24,548 nt of DNA from an uncultured Oscillospiraceae bacterium (GCA_900540305.1 UQFL01000027.1:1-24548); one strand, 5' to 3'; positions 12,392 through 21,341 are shown, counted from the stretch's first letter. The notes: generated by a model not told the origin, from the sequence alone. A program made the numbers and translations.

Positions 12392-15016
12392 TTATTTAAT
12401 AAAGCCCTTAATAATATCTTTTGCTGATTCAAGAGCGGCATCAAGCTTTGAAAGATCCTTAGCGCCTGCCATAGCGGAATCGGGTCTTCCGCCACCGCCG
12501 CCTCCGGCAAGTTTTGCAACCTCTCTTACAACATCGCCTGCTTTAACGCCTTTAGATATTGCATCTTTGCCGCAAACTGCAACAATGCTTGCCTTTTCTC
12601 CGTTAACGCCTGCAATAACGCCAACAACATTATCGCCCTTGCTCTTGAGGTCATCGCCCATTGCACGAAGAGCGTCAGGAGCAGTTCCGTCAAGCTTAGC
12701 AATGTAAACTGAAAGACCGTCAATATCAACAGGTTTGCTGAATGCTTCTGCACTCTTAAGTCTTGCAATTTCTGCTTCAAGAGATGCAACTTCTTTTTCA
12801 AGTGTTTTAATCTCTGCAGCACTAGCAGCAGCCTTTGTAACAACATCTGAAGCAGATGTTTTAAGAGCCTGTGCAACGCCCTCAATCTGAGCCTGTGAAG
12901 AGTAGCAAGAATCAATAATAGCTGTACCTGTTATAGCTGTGATTCTTCTAACGCCTGCGGCAACAGATGACTCGGAAACGATTTTGAAAAGTCCGATATT
13001 ACCGCTGTTTGAAACATGAGTACCGCCGCAGAATTCAGTTGAGAAATCCCCTGCCTTAACTACTCTTACAATATCGCCGTATTTCTCGCCGAAGAGCATC
13101 ATTGCGCCCATTTTCTTAGCCTCTTCAATAGGCATTTCGAGCATTTCTACCTTATCAGCAGAAAGGATAAATTCGTTTACAATATCTTCAACCTTTTTGA
13201 TTTCTTCTGCTGTCATCGGGTTGAAGTGAGTAAAGTCAAATCTGATTTCGTTTTCGTTTACAAGCTGACCTGCCTGCTCAACATGAGTGCCGAGCACCTG
13301 ACGAAGTGCAGCTTGGAGAAGATGAGCGCCTGTATGATTTCTCATAATGCGTTTTCTCTTCTGAACATCTATCTCGCAGGAAACTGTATCCCCTACGCTG
13401 ATAACGCCGCTTTCAACAGTACCTGAATGGAGATAAATTTTATCTGCGTTCTTAGATGTATGAGAAACAGCAAATACATTCTCGCCGTTTCTTATAACGC
13501 CTGTATCGCTAACCTGTCCTCCTGACTCAGCGTAAAACGGGGTTTTGTCAACAACTATAACGCCCTCTTCGCCTGCGCCTATCATATCGGCAATTTCGCC
13601 GTCTTTAATAACTGCTAAAACCTTAGCGTCGCAAGTGAAATCGGTATAGCCAACAAACTCTGTTTCGTCAGCGTCAATTTTAACTGATGAACCTTTCCAA
13701 GCGTCTGCGCCTGCATCCTTGCGCGCAGCTCTTGCCTGAGCCTTCTGAGCGTCAAGAAGTTCGTAGAATCTGTCCTCATCAACGGTGATTCCCTTTTCTT
13801 CAAGAATATCCTTTGTGAGGTCAAGCGGGAAGCCGTAAGTATCGTTGAGTTTGAAAGCATCGTCACCGCTGAAAACATTTCCGCTCATTGAAGATACATA
13901 TTCATCAAGGAGAGCAAGACCGCTGTCTATTGTTTTGCCGAAAGACTCCTCTTCTGAAAGCATAACTTTAGAAATAAGCTCTCTCTTAGCATCAAGATAA
14001 TCATAAGCGGACATATTCTCGTCTATAACGGTATTTACAACTTTATAAAGGAAAGGCTCGTTTACACCGAGAAGTCTGCCATGACGGCAAGCACGGCGGA
14101 TGAGACGGCGAAGCACATAACCTCTGCCGTTGTTAGACGGAATTACGCCGTCGCCAATCATAAATACTGATGAACGGATATGGTCTGTAATAACACGAAG
14201 AGAAATATCGTTTTTCTCATCATCGTGATATTTAACACCTGCAATTTCAGAGATTTTTTTCATTATGTTCTGAACGGTATCGACCTCGAAAAGGTTATCA
14301 ACACCCTGCATAATGCAGGCAAGTCTTTCAAGACCCATGCCCGTATCAATATTTTTCTGAGCAAGCTCTGTATAATTACCGTTACCGTCATTATTAAACT
14401 GACTAAATACATTATTCCAAAACTCTGTATATCTGTCGCACTCACAGCCAGGGCCGCAGTCAGGACTGCCGCAGCCGTATTTTTCGCCGCGGTCAAAATA
14501 AATCTCACTGCAAGGACCGCAGGGACCCTGTCCGTGCTCCCAGAAATTATCCTCTTTACCAAGACGGACAATTCTTGACGGGTCTACGCCGACTTCTTTA
14601 GTCCAAATATCAAAAGCCTCATCGTCATTCTCGTAAATAGTAACCCAAAGCTTGTCAACAGGCATATCGAGAACTTTTGTACAAAACTCCCACGCCCAAG
14701 CAGTGGCCTCGTGCTTAAAATAATCGCCGAAGCTGAAATTGCCGAGCATCTCAAAATATGTGCCGTGACGAGCTGTTTTACCTACACGCTCGATATCAGG
14801 TGTACGGATACATTTCTGACAGGTTGTTACTCTTGTTGACGGAGGAGTAACCTCGCCTGTAAAATACTTTTTCATAGGAGCCATACCCGAATTTATAAGC
14901 AAAAGGCTCTTATCGTTATTGGGAATAAGAGAAAAGCTGGGCAGTCTTAAATGTCCCTTGCTTTCAAAGAATGAAAGATATTTTTCTCTTAAATCGTTTA
15001 ATGATGTCCATTCCAT
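12392..15016 (-). CDS. alaS: Alanine--tRNA ligase
   Basis: This full-length 874-aa class II synthetase charges tRNA-Ala with alanine. The N-terminal catalytic core starts at MEWTSLNDLREKYLSFFESKGH and includes TYFEMLGNFSFGDYFK (86-101). The editing domain has zinc ligands H561 and H565 (NHTGAH) and C663 and H667 (CGGTH), which remove mischarged Ser/Gly. A coiled coil (about 735-757) leads into the C-Ala/DHHA1 domain with a glycine run at 838-843. The RBS AAGGAAG lies before the ATG. No T-box leader is visible in the ~95 bases between the preceding terminator and the start, so T-box control is unlikely. Confidence 0.97.
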   Translation of the reverse strand: MEWTSLNDLREKYLSFFESKGHLRLPSFSLIPNNDKSLLLINSGMAPMKKYFTGEVTPPSTRVTTCQKCIRTPDIERVGKTARHGTYFEMLGNFSFGDYFKHEATAWAWEFCTKVLDMPVDKLWVTIYENDDEAFDIWTKEVGVDPSRIVRLGKEDNFWEHGQGPCGPCSEIYFDRGEKYGCGSPDCGPGCECDRYTEFWNNVFSQFNNDGNGNYTELAQKNIDTGMGLERLACIMQGVDNLFEVDTVQNIMKKISEIAGVKYHDDEKNDISLRVITDHIRSSVFMIGDGVIPSNNGRGYVLRRLIRRACRHGRLLGVNEPFLYKVVNTVIDENMSAYDYLDAKRELISKVMLSEEESFGKTIDSGLALLDEYVSSMSGNVFSGDDAFKLNDTYGFPLDLTKDILEEKGITVDEDRFYELLDAQKAQARAARKDAGADAWKGSSVKIDADETEFVGYTDFTCDAKVLAVIKDGEIADMIGAGEEGVIVVDKTPFYAESGGQVSDTGVIRNGENVFAVSHTSKNADKIYLHSGTVESGVISVGDTVSCEIDVQKRKRIMRNHTGAHLLQAALRQVLGTHVEQAGQLVNENEIRFDFTHFNPMTAEEIKKVEDIVNEFILSADKVEMLEMPIEEAKKMGAMMLFGEKYGDIVRVVKAGDFSTEFCGGTHVSNSGNIGLFKIVSESSVAAGVRRITAITGTAIIDSCYSSQAQIEGVAQALKTSASDVVTKAAASAAEIKTLEKEVASLEAEIARLKSAEAFSKPVDIDGLSVYIAKLDGTAPDALRAMGDDLKSKGDNVVGVIAGVNGEKASIVAVCGKDAISKGVKAGDVVREVAKLAGGGGGGRPDSAMAGAKDLSKLDAALESAKDIIKGFIK

Positions 15017-15082
15017 TGGTTATACTTCCTTAACAATATATAATAAAACAGAATTAATCTGACTTTCTGTAAACAAAATTTC

Positions 15083-15105
15083 AAGGGCAACCAAAGGTTG
15101 CCCTT
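15083..15105 (-). terminator. Terminator-like hairpin after ydbC-like gene
   Basis: AAGGGCAACC (15083-15092) and GGTTGCCCTT (15096-15105) form a perfect 10-bp stem with a three-base loop. On the minus strand it is followed by GAAATTTTGTTT, a moderate U-tract. It separates the ackA unit from alaS. Confidence 0.7.
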
Positions 15106-15112
15106 ATACATC

Positions 15113-15328
15113 TTAGAGCTTTTCTACAAGCTTTTTGAGTTCTACGATTTCTTCCTTTGTAAAGGTCAATCCCTTGCTCATCTTAGAATGGTCGGGTGAC
15201 CAATCTCTAACGTCGATTTTGGGGTCACGACCGTTCCAAGAAATCATATTTACCTCTCTGGTCCAGCCTCTTGCTGTCTCAGAAATTACTCCGATATGCT
15301 CTGTAATCTCATACTTGATTTTCGGCAT
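15113..15328 (-). CDS. YdbC/PC4-family single-stranded nucleic-acid-binding protein
   Basis: This 71-aa protein matches the bacterial YdbC/PC4 family: ITEHIGVISETARGWTREVN, then a WNGRDPKIDVRDW strand pair and WSPDHSKMSKGLTFTKEEI, followed by a final helix. Family members are homodimers that bind single-stranded DNA or RNA through a beta-sheet surface rich in Lys, Arg and Trp; the cellular role in Firmicutes is not settled. It follows ackA by 21 bases with a strong GGAGG-type RBS, and a hairpin terminator follows 8 bases after its stop. Confidence 0.85.
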   Translation of the reverse strand: MPKIKYEITEHIGVISETARGWTREVNMISWNGRDPKIDVRDWSPDHSKMSKGLTFTKEEIVELKKLVEKL

Positions 15329-15349
15329 TGATACTCCTCCTTTTCTTGA

Positions 15350-16570
15350 TTATTTTAAATTTTCAACAATTTCTTTAGTATCTCTTGCAATCATAAGCTC
15401 TTCGTTAGTTGCAAGAACGAAAACTCTAACCTTATCATTGAGCAATGAAAGCTCAGCCTCTTTGCCCTTAACAGCCTTCTGGTTGATAGACTGGTTAATA
15501 TTAACGCCGAGGAAACCGAGATAAGAACAAACCTTTGAACGAAGCCAGAAGCCGTTCTCGCCGATTCCGCCTGTGAATACGATTGCATCAACGCCGTTCA
15601 TTGCGGCAACATAAGAACCGATATATTTAGCAATCTGATATGCCTGCATTTCGTGAGCAAGAATAGCTCTCTCATCGCCGTCATTCTGCTTTGCCATAAT
15701 ATCACGGTCATCCGAATAACCGCCTGAAATAGCGCTTACGCCTGACTGTTTATTAAGTATATCTTCAATTTCCTGCGGGGAAAGATCAAGTTTCTGCTGA
15801 AGATAAGTAACAACAGACGGGTCAATACCGCCTGAGCGTGTACCCATCATAAATCCATCAAGAGGAGTGAATCCCATTGAAGTATCGAAAACCTTACCAA
15901 ATTTAATAGCGGCGATTGAAGAACCGTTGCCAAGATGGCAGGTAATCATTTTAATTCTTTCAATATCCACACCCATTAAATCAGCGCATCTTTGGCTGAC
16001 ATATTTATGAGATGTTCCGTGGAAGCCGTAACGGCGGATACCGTATTTCTCAAAGTACTCATACGGAAGAGCATACATATAAGCCATAGGAGGCATTGTG
16101 CTGTGGAACGCTGTGTCGAAAACCGCAACCTGAGGAATCTTTTTACCGAAAAGCTCTACACAAGCCTTATAACCCTGAAGGTTTGCAGGATTGTGAAGCG
16201 GAGCGAGAGGAGCAAGATCCTCTATGTCCTTAGCAACTGTGCTGTCAAAAAGAACACTCTTTGTGTACTTTTCACCACCCTGTACAACACGGTGACCGAT
16301 AGCGTTAATCTCGTCAAGTGAATCAAGCACTTTATATTCGCTGTTCATCATGAGATCGATAACTGTATTAAAAGCGTCAGTATGAGTTTTATTCTCTTTA
16401 TCGAAAATCAGGCTCTTATCTCCAACGCGGTAAATAATATTATTTTCGCCGCCCTGAATCGGAAGACCTATTCTTTCGATAGTACCTTTACAAATAACAG
16501 ACTCATCCGACATATCAATCAACTGGAATTTCAATGAAGAACTGCCGCAGTTGATAACAAGAATTTTCAT
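15350..16570 (-). CDS. ackA: Acetate kinase
   Basis: This 406-aa enzyme interconverts acetyl-phosphate plus ADP with acetate plus ATP, the ATP-yielding end of acetate fermentation. Visible family motifs are VINCGSSSLKF near the N-terminus, GFHGTSHKYVS, ITCHLGNGSSIAAI and FTGGIGENG. The start is the ATG at 16570: it gives the canonical MKILVINCGSSS N-terminus and has GGAGG nine bases upstream. A longer in-frame extension to 16645 runs back through the promoter and is not real. No phosphotransacetylase gene is adjacent, so pta must be elsewhere. Confidence 0.96.
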   Translation of the reverse strand: MKILVINCGSSSLKFQLIDMSDESVICKGTIERIGLPIQGGENNIIYRVGDKSLIFDKENKTHTDAFNTVIDLMMNSEYKVLDSLDEINAIGHRVVQGGEKYTKSVLFDSTVAKDIEDLAPLAPLHNPANLQGYKACVELFGKKIPQVAVFDTAFHSTMPPMAYMYALPYEYFEKYGIRRYGFHGTSHKYVSQRCADLMGVDIERIKMITCHLGNGSSIAAIKFGKVFDTSMGFTPLDGFMMGTRSGGIDPSVVTYLQQKLDLSPQEIEDILNKQSGVSAISGGYSDDRDIMAKQNDGDERAILAHEMQAYQIAKYIGSYVAAMNGVDAIVFTGGIGENGFWLRSKVCSYLGFLGVNINQSINQKAVKGKEAELSLLNDKVRVFVLATNEELMIARDTKEIVENLK

Positions 16571-16579
16571 AATTATTAA

Positions 16580-16584
16580 CCTCC
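16580..16584 (-). promoter_or_regulatory. RBS deciding the ackA start
   Basis: GGAGG on the minus strand lies nine bases before ATG 16570. The alternative ATG at 16645 overlaps the -35 element and so cannot be on the transcript. Confidence 0.85.
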
Positions 16585-16616
16585 GAATATTGAAATTAAC
16601 AACATTAATCAATATA

Positions 16617-16645
16617 ATAATAAATACAATAAAAGGAATTGTCAA
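16617..16645 (-). promoter_or_regulatory. SigmaA-type promoter of ackA
   Basis: On the minus strand a perfect -35 TTGACA (16645-16640) is followed by a 17-base spacer and -10 TATTAT (16622-16617). The start would be near 16610, about 40 bases before the ackA ATG. Confidence 0.82.
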
Positions 16646-16646
16646 G

Positions 16647-16652
16647 TATAAT
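16647..16652 (+). promoter_or_regulatory. Possible -10 for tmcAL
   Basis: A perfect TATAAT lies about 53 bases before the tmcAL ATG in the AT-rich divergent region, but no convincing -35 is found 16-18 bases upstream, where the ackA -10 lies on the other strand. Overlapping divergent promoters are possible. Confidence 0.35.
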
Positions 16653-16704
16653 ATTAAAAATAGTATATTTATTATTATATATTAAGTATATGAAAGGTAT
16701 TTAG

Positions 16705-17760
16705 ATGAATATTGGTATTGTTTGTGAATTCAACCCTTTTCACAGCGGACACAAATATCTTATAGACAGTGTAAAAAACGAAGGCGACAAAGTAATCTGC
16801 GTTATGAGCGGAAATTATGTTCAGCGAGGAGAGTTTGCTGTATTCAACAAATTTGAGCGGGCAAAAACCGCTCTTGAAAACGGCGCAGACCTTGTTATTG
16901 AACTGCCGCCCGAACAGGCGTTATTATCCGCAGAGGGATTTGCAAAAAGCGCTGTTGAACTTTTAGAATGTTTAGGCGTTACGGATATGATTGCTTTCGG
17001 AGCGGAATGTGACGATATAAAAGAGTTGTATGAAGCGGCAGAAATTATAAAAACTCAGGAATTTCAAAATGCTGTTAAAGAAGAAATGAAAAGTGGTATT
17101 TCCTACCCTGCGGCAAGAGCGATTTTTTTCGGAAACGAACTTATAAACTCGCCGAACAACATACTTGCCGTCGAATATATCAAATCAACACACCTGCCTG
17201 TAAAAGCCGTTAAAAGAATAGGCAAAGGGCACGACACAGACGACGAAGAATACAGCGCAAGCGCAATCAGAAAAACGCTTGACCCTGAATACACTGCAAG
17301 TATATATAACTGTGAAAAAGCGCTTTTTTACCGACTCAGAAGTATGGGTAAAGATGATTTCATGAAAATCGCTGATGTTAATGAAGGTCTTGAAAACAGA
17401 ATATACGAGGCTGTGAGAGAGGCAGAAAGCTATGACAAACTGCTTGAGATGATAAAATCAAAGCGATACACGCTTTCAAGAATACGACGAATAATAATGA
17501 GGGCTTATCTTGGAATTGAAGGCGCTGATACAGAAGTACCGTGCATTAGAGTGCTCGGATTTAACTCGAACGGAAGAGAACTACTTTCCCAAATAAAAAA
17601 GAACTGTAAAAAGCCCGTTGTAAGCAGAATGAACGATTTTAAAAACGGTCTTGAAAGCTATTATGATAAGCAGTGCAGATATACAGATATATATAATTTG
17701 GCATATAAAAAAACTTTGCCCTGCGGTGCAGAGCAAAGAAGTCAGATTGTAGTTATATAA
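16705..17760 (+). CDS. tmcAL: tRNA(Met) cytidine acetate ligase (TmcAL)
   Basis: This 351-aa nucleotidyltransferase-like protein belongs to the YlbM/TmcAL family. TmcAL activates acetate with ATP and forms N4-acetylcytidine at the wobble base of elongator tRNA-Met. Seen here are the HIGH-like NPFHSGH at 10-16, MSGNYVQRGEFAVFNKFERA, NGADLVIELP, and the SASAIRKTL signature near residue 185. The C-terminus PCGAEQRSQIVVI looks like a natural family end, though the protein is shorter than the ~415 aa of B. subtilis. AAAGG lies seven bases before the ATG. It is divergent from ackA, and both enzymes handle acetate. Its last 19 bases overlap the end of rnmV on the other strand. Confidence 0.92.
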   Translation: MNIGIVCEFNPFHSGHKYLIDSVKNEGDKVICVMSGNYVQRGEFAVFNKFERAKTALENGADLVIELPPEQALLSAEGFAKSAVELLECLGVTDMIAFGAECDDIKELYEAAEIIKTQEFQNAVKEEMKSGISYPAARAIFFGNELINSPNNILAVEYIKSTHLPVKAVKRIGKGHDTDDEEYSASAIRKTLDPEYTASIYNCEKALFYRLRSMGKDDFMKIADVNEGLENRIYEAVREAESYDKLLEMIKSKRYTLSRIRRIIMRAYLGIEGADTEVPCIRVLGFNSNGRELLSQIKKNCKKPVVSRMNDFKNGLESYYDKQCRYTDIYNLAYKKTLPCGAEQRSQIVVI

Positions 17761-18320
17761 TCAAAAAACTCATCCCTTGTCATAACGGAATTAAGATAAG
17801 ATAATAATGAATTTGTTGACAGGAACTCCGGAAGATTTAATTTCTTCAGGAGTTTCTTTTTATTTTGAGTTGCATTAGGTGCGCCGGACAGTCCTGCTTC
17901 AAACAAATCATAATTTGTTATTCTGTTTTCGCTGTTTGCATCAAGACAGACCACCCCGCCTTTTTCAAACAATTCTCTCAATACATCGTCAGAAATGCCC
18001 TCAACGCCGATTTTGCCCTCTTTTGAAGGCTTATCCTTTCTCTTTTCCTTGCCGTAAACATCGGGAATATATATGTGTTTCACCTTATCCTTGCCGACAG
18101 AGGATGCAATAAAATTACGAAGCTGAAAACCAGAATGGTCGGAATCAGTAATTATGATAATTCCCCTTTCCTCTGCAAGTTTTCTGATGAATTTAATTCT
18201 GTTTTTGTCTTTATAGATACCGAAGCCGTTTATTTCAACTATCAATCCGTCAAGAATATTTGAAAGCTTTATTTTATCGTATTTCCCCTCAACTATTACA
18301 GCTTCCTTAACCTTAATCAT
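17742..18320 (-). CDS. rnmV: Ribonuclease M5
   Basis: This 192-aa protein starts with a TOPRIM domain: VIVEGKYDKIKL carries E11, and TDSDHSGFQLR carries D59 and D61, the metal-binding residues. RNase M5 trims precursor 5S rRNA at both ends with help from ribosomal protein L18. Length and C-terminal region (KKKLLKKLNLPEFLS, then a short helix) fit the family. It overlaps holA by eight bases, so translation is probably coupled. It ends 19 bases inside the convergent tmcAL gene, and an intrinsic terminator for tmcAL lies within its coding sequence. Confidence 0.93.
   Translation of the reverse strand: MIKVKEAVIVEGKYDKIKLSNILDGLIVEINGFGIYKDKNRIKFIRKLAEERGIIIITDSDHSGFQLRNFIASSVGKDKVKHIYIPDVYGKEKRKDKPSKEGKIGVEGISDDVLRELFEKGGVVCLDANSENRITNYDLFEAGLSGAPNATQNKKKLLKKLNLPEFLSTNSLLSYLNSVMTRDEFFDYITTI
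17821..17866 (+). terminator. Intrinsic terminator for tmcAL inside antisense rnmV
   Basis: Reading plus strand, AGGAACTCC (17821-17829) pairs with GGAGTTTCT (17849-17857) with one G-T pair. An inner GAAGA/TCTTC stem (17831-17835/17843-17847) lies across one mismatch, with a 7-base loop. The outer stem runs straight into TTTTTATTTT. It lies about 60 bases after the tmcAL stop, within codons of rnmV for KKKLLKKLNLPEF. Confidence 0.8.
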
Positions 18321-19362
18321 ATTTAACCTCTTTTGAAATCATAAGCAGTTTAACAAGCGTTTCTTCAAGTATTAAGCGTGAATCGGCGCCTGTGCTTTTA
18401 AGGCTGTTATCGGCTGCCATTATAGCGTCAAGCGAGCGGCGAAGCTGAGAAACAGAAATTGAGGAACAATCCCTCATAGCGTTTTTAAGAGCAAATTCCC
18501 TGCCCTTATAGTTATAATAGTTTGCAACATCTTCAAATGGCATACCAGCCGATTTTGCGCACTTCACCCTATACATATCAACATAGCAGTTTGCAATTAC
18601 TGCAAGAACGGAAACAGGCTCTTCTTTAGCCGCAAAAAGCGAGTTTAAAACTGAAAACGCCTTTTCATAATCACTTTTAACAATAGCCTTTGAAAGGTCA
18701 AAAACCTTAGCCTGAAGGCACTTTGTGGCGTTTGAATCTATCATTTTTTTGGTTATCTCACCCTCGCCCACATATGCACACAGCTTTTCAGTTTCGTTTA
18801 AAAGGGTTTTTATATCGTTTCCGGCAAAAGAAATCAAATACCTTGCATTGTCTGCAGAAAGCACTGCTCCGCGCTTTTTACAGCCGCCGACTAGCAGTTT
18901 TACAATTTCGCTTTCGCTTCTTTTTTCAAGATTTACACTGTCCCCTGCTTTTGAAAATGCGGCTTCAAGACTTTTCCATTTTGAATTTTTCTTTATATCA
19001 ACATTTATCGAATCAAACCAAAATACAAGTATAGTGGTTTCGGGCACATCAGCAAGATATTCTTTTATTGCTTTACAGTCGCTCTCGCTCTTATCAAACG
19101 GATAATCGCTGACTAAAACAAAATTGTAATCCGCCATCATAGGAAGCTGGTCTGCGTCTTTTAAAATATCTGCAAGCGCAGTTTTTTTGCCGTCAAAACG
19201 GTGATAATTAAAATCACGAAAAGGCCCGTTTGCAAGCTGCTTTATTAGGCAATTAACATAATATTCCTTTAAATAACTCTCTTCGCCGTAAATAAAATAA
19301 GCGTTTTTATAATCGCCTGACATTATCTGCGCTTTAAGCTGAGATTCGCCTATTCTGCCCAT
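18313..19362 (-). CDS. holA: DNA polymerase III subunit delta
   Basis: This 349-aa protein is the clamp-loader delta subunit, which opens the beta clamp during replication. The N-terminus contains the HolA signature NAYFIYGEESYLKEYYVNCL, then DFNYHRFDG and DADQLPMMADYNFVLV. The middle has ISFAGNDIKTLLNETEKLCAY, and the C-terminal collar domain ends near SLKSTGADSRLILEETLVKLL, all in usual order and length. It overlaps comEC by 13 bases and rnmV by 8. comEC-holA adjacency is common in Firmicutes. Confidence 0.93.
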   Translation of the reverse strand: MGRIGESQLKAQIMSGDYKNAYFIYGEESYLKEYYVNCLIKQLANGPFRDFNYHRFDGKKTALADILKDADQLPMMADYNFVLVSDYPFDKSESDCKAIKEYLADVPETTILVFWFDSINVDIKKNSKWKSLEAAFSKAGDSVNLEKRSESEIVKLLVGGCKKRGAVLSADNARYLISFAGNDIKTLLNETEKLCAYVGEGEITKKMIDSNATKCLQAKVFDLSKAIVKSDYEKAFSVLNSLFAAKEEPVSVLAVIANCYVDMYRVKCAKSAGMPFEDVANYYNYKGREFALKNAMRDCSSISVSQLRRSLDAIMAADNSLKSTGADSRLILEETLVKLLMISKEVKYD

Positions 19363-21341
19363 TTGCTGACTCCTTTAACATTATAACCGTCTTGATTTAC
19401 GGTGTAGATATAATCAAATTCATTCGGCTGTGACAAATCGCCGCCGTCAATATAAAATTCAGTATCATATACGGTAATAATAAAATTATCATAACCGTTA
19501 TCCTCGTTATATTTTACATTAACACCCTGCCACAAATCAATATCAAAATAATCACTTTGCGTCGATTTTTCATCGTTTGCGCTGTTCTCATATCCGCAGG
19601 ATTTTAAATACTCAGGCGGATTTTCATCAGAAAGCGACTGAGAATACTCCGTTTTAGCGGTATCGGCAAGCAAAACAAACTCAAGATTGTTAGAAGTCAT
19701 TATATTCTGAGCCTTATAATACTGCTCAAAATCATTTATTCCGATTGCGGCAATATGTTTTCTGTCATATATCACAAAAGCCGTTGACTCCTTACCGCCA
19801 AGAGCCCTAACATATATATTATCTTTTGAAGTAATCAAGGACAAAGATAAAATTACAACAGTTATAACAAGTGACAGCGCCGTAACAGTCTTAAATATCA
19901 TGTTATTTCTTTTAAGGATAAAGGCAATGCCGAATAAAAACATCACGCAGAATGTAAGCAAATAAAAAATTGTATTGCTTATATCAATAAGCGAAAAACT
20001 GAAATCCGCAAACACTCTTACAATTTTAATCATAATATCAGCCGCAAAATAATCAACATTTGCAAAAACAAGGATTATATATGGTGCAAACTGAAAAGCT
20101 ACAAAAAGCACCGAGGACACAAGCATAATCTGTGAAAGCGGTATAAACAATATGTTTAAAATCAACCCTGCAAGACTTGCCGTTCCGAACAAAAAGCACA
20201 TAACAGGAAAACTTGTTATAAACACGGAAACAGAAGCCGAGAGAATATTTAAAACATATCTCAATGCTTTGTTTTTGACTTTTATTAAAGCCGAAATATG
20301 GGGATTTACCGTAACAAGACCAAGAACAGCCGTAAAAGTCAGCAGTGCGCCCGCATCACTGACGGCATACGGATTCAGGCAAATCAAAAACGCCGCAAGA
20401 CCAAGAGAATTCAGCGAATCGTTTTTAGTCTTAAACAATTTTGCGAGCAAAAATACAAGCATCATAATGCCCGAACGCAGCATTGATTTTGAAAAGCCCG
20501 AAAGCATTATGTAAAAGATCACAGAAAAGGAACAGACAACGGCACAAATCGGAATAGGTATAAGCAGTCTGCGCAAAAGTTTATATAACAGTCCTGCAAG
20601 AACGGCAAGGTGCAGACCCGAAACAGCCATAAGATGAGTTACGCCGCAGGCTTTGAAATCATTATAAACTTCATCACTCAAAAGAGCTTTATCGCCTGTT
20701 AAAACGGCATAACACAATGCGCCCTCATCACCCGAAATAATGTCCTCAAACAGACTGCGAACCCACAGACGGAATTCAAGTACGGGTTTATTTAGGCTTT
20801 TCGTATTCTCATCAAGCGTATAATATTCGTTCAGCGAACCACGAAGGAATATTCCCTGCCCGAACGAACCGTAAGAATCGTACGCATTATCTGCAAAAGT
20901 AAAGAAATAAACATCTGCTTTTATGTGCTGATAATAATCGGCATATATTTTTTCATCGGAATAGAGAGTAAATTTTATATCTTGAACAGTATTCGGCAAA
21001 TCAATTTCAGTTGTTTTAACCGTATAGGCATATTTGCCTGATGAAGTTTCCTCTTCAATATCAGTTATATAAAATTCTACCTGTGCGCTTTTATCCGAAA
21101 GTTCTGTCTGCGGAAGATAATTGCAGTAATAATTCACAGAGATAAGCGCGCACGCAAGCACCGAGCACAACAGACAAAGAGGCACGGCAACAGCGTTTCT
21201 TGTTTTAGGAATTACAAGTGAAAATACAAAAAGGGCGCTGACCGCCGCAAGGACAGCCAGCACCGCTTCTATCTTTAGAAAATTGAGGATAATAAGAGTA
21301 ACTGCAAAAGAAAAACCAATGTGTGCAAATACTCTTTTCAT
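19350..21341 (-). CDS. comEC: ComEC/Rec2-type DNA channel protein with degenerate C-terminal domain
   Basis: This 663-aa membrane protein is the channel that carries single-stranded DNA into the cytoplasm during transformation. N-terminal membrane segments (about 7-75) are followed by a DUF4131/OB-like domain at about 85-175. The competence domain spans about 200-500, with the signature THLMAVSGLHLAVLAG at 235-250 and many membrane helices. In most ComEC proteins a metallo-beta-lactamase domain with a THxHxDH motif follows. Here the last ~155 residues (508-663) resemble a shortened remnant and contain no such histidine cluster; only one His (H529) is seen after residue 500. GGAGAGGG lies right before the ATG, 11 bases after the lacZ stop. 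Confidence 0.88.
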   Translation of the reverse strand: MKRVFAHIGFSFAVTLIILNFLKIEAVLAVLAAVSALFVFSLVIPKTRNAVAVPLCLLCSVLACALISVNYYCNYLPQTELSDKSAQVEFYITDIEEETSSGKYAYTVKTTEIDLPNTVQDIKFTLYSDEKIYADYYQHIKADVYFFTFADNAYDSYGSFGQGIFLRGSLNEYYTLDENTKSLNKPVLEFRLWVRSLFEDIISGDEGALCYAVLTGDKALLSDEVYNDFKACGVTHLMAVSGLHLAVLAGLLYKLLRRLLIPIPICAVVCSFSVIFYIMLSGFSKSMLRSGIMMLVFLLAKLFKTKNDSLNSLGLAAFLICLNPYAVSDAGALLTFTAVLGLVTVNPHISALIKVKNKALRYVLNILSASVSVFITSFPVMCFLFGTASLAGLILNILFIPLSQIMLVSSVLFVAFQFAPYIILVFANVDYFAADIMIKIVRVFADFSFSLIDISNTIFYLLTFCVMFLFGIAFILKRNNMIFKTVTALSLVITVVILSLSLITSKDNIYVRALGGKESTAFVIYDRKHIAAIGINDFEQYYKAQNIMTSNNLEFVLLADTAKTEYSQSLSDENPPEYLKSCGYENSANDEKSTQSDYFDIDLWQGVNVKYNEDNGYDNFIITVYDTEFYIDGGDLSQPNEFDYIYTVNQDGYNVKGVSKWAE

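Noticed and set aside
14180..14578. Long overlapping frames on both strands within alaS, and similar ones inside acn, spoIIIE and lacZ
   Set aside because: They are shadows of conserved genes; their translations are biased and show no domain or independent RBS.
15017..15112. Possible T-box or other riboswitch leader for alaS
   Set aside because: Only ~95 bases, with the preceding gene's terminator inside; no T-box conserved stretch or specifier stem is seen.
16571..16645. N-terminal extension of acetate kinase starting at 16645
   Set aside because: The extension covers the promoter, lacks an RBS and is absent from the family; ATG 16570 has GGAGG and the canonical N-terminus.
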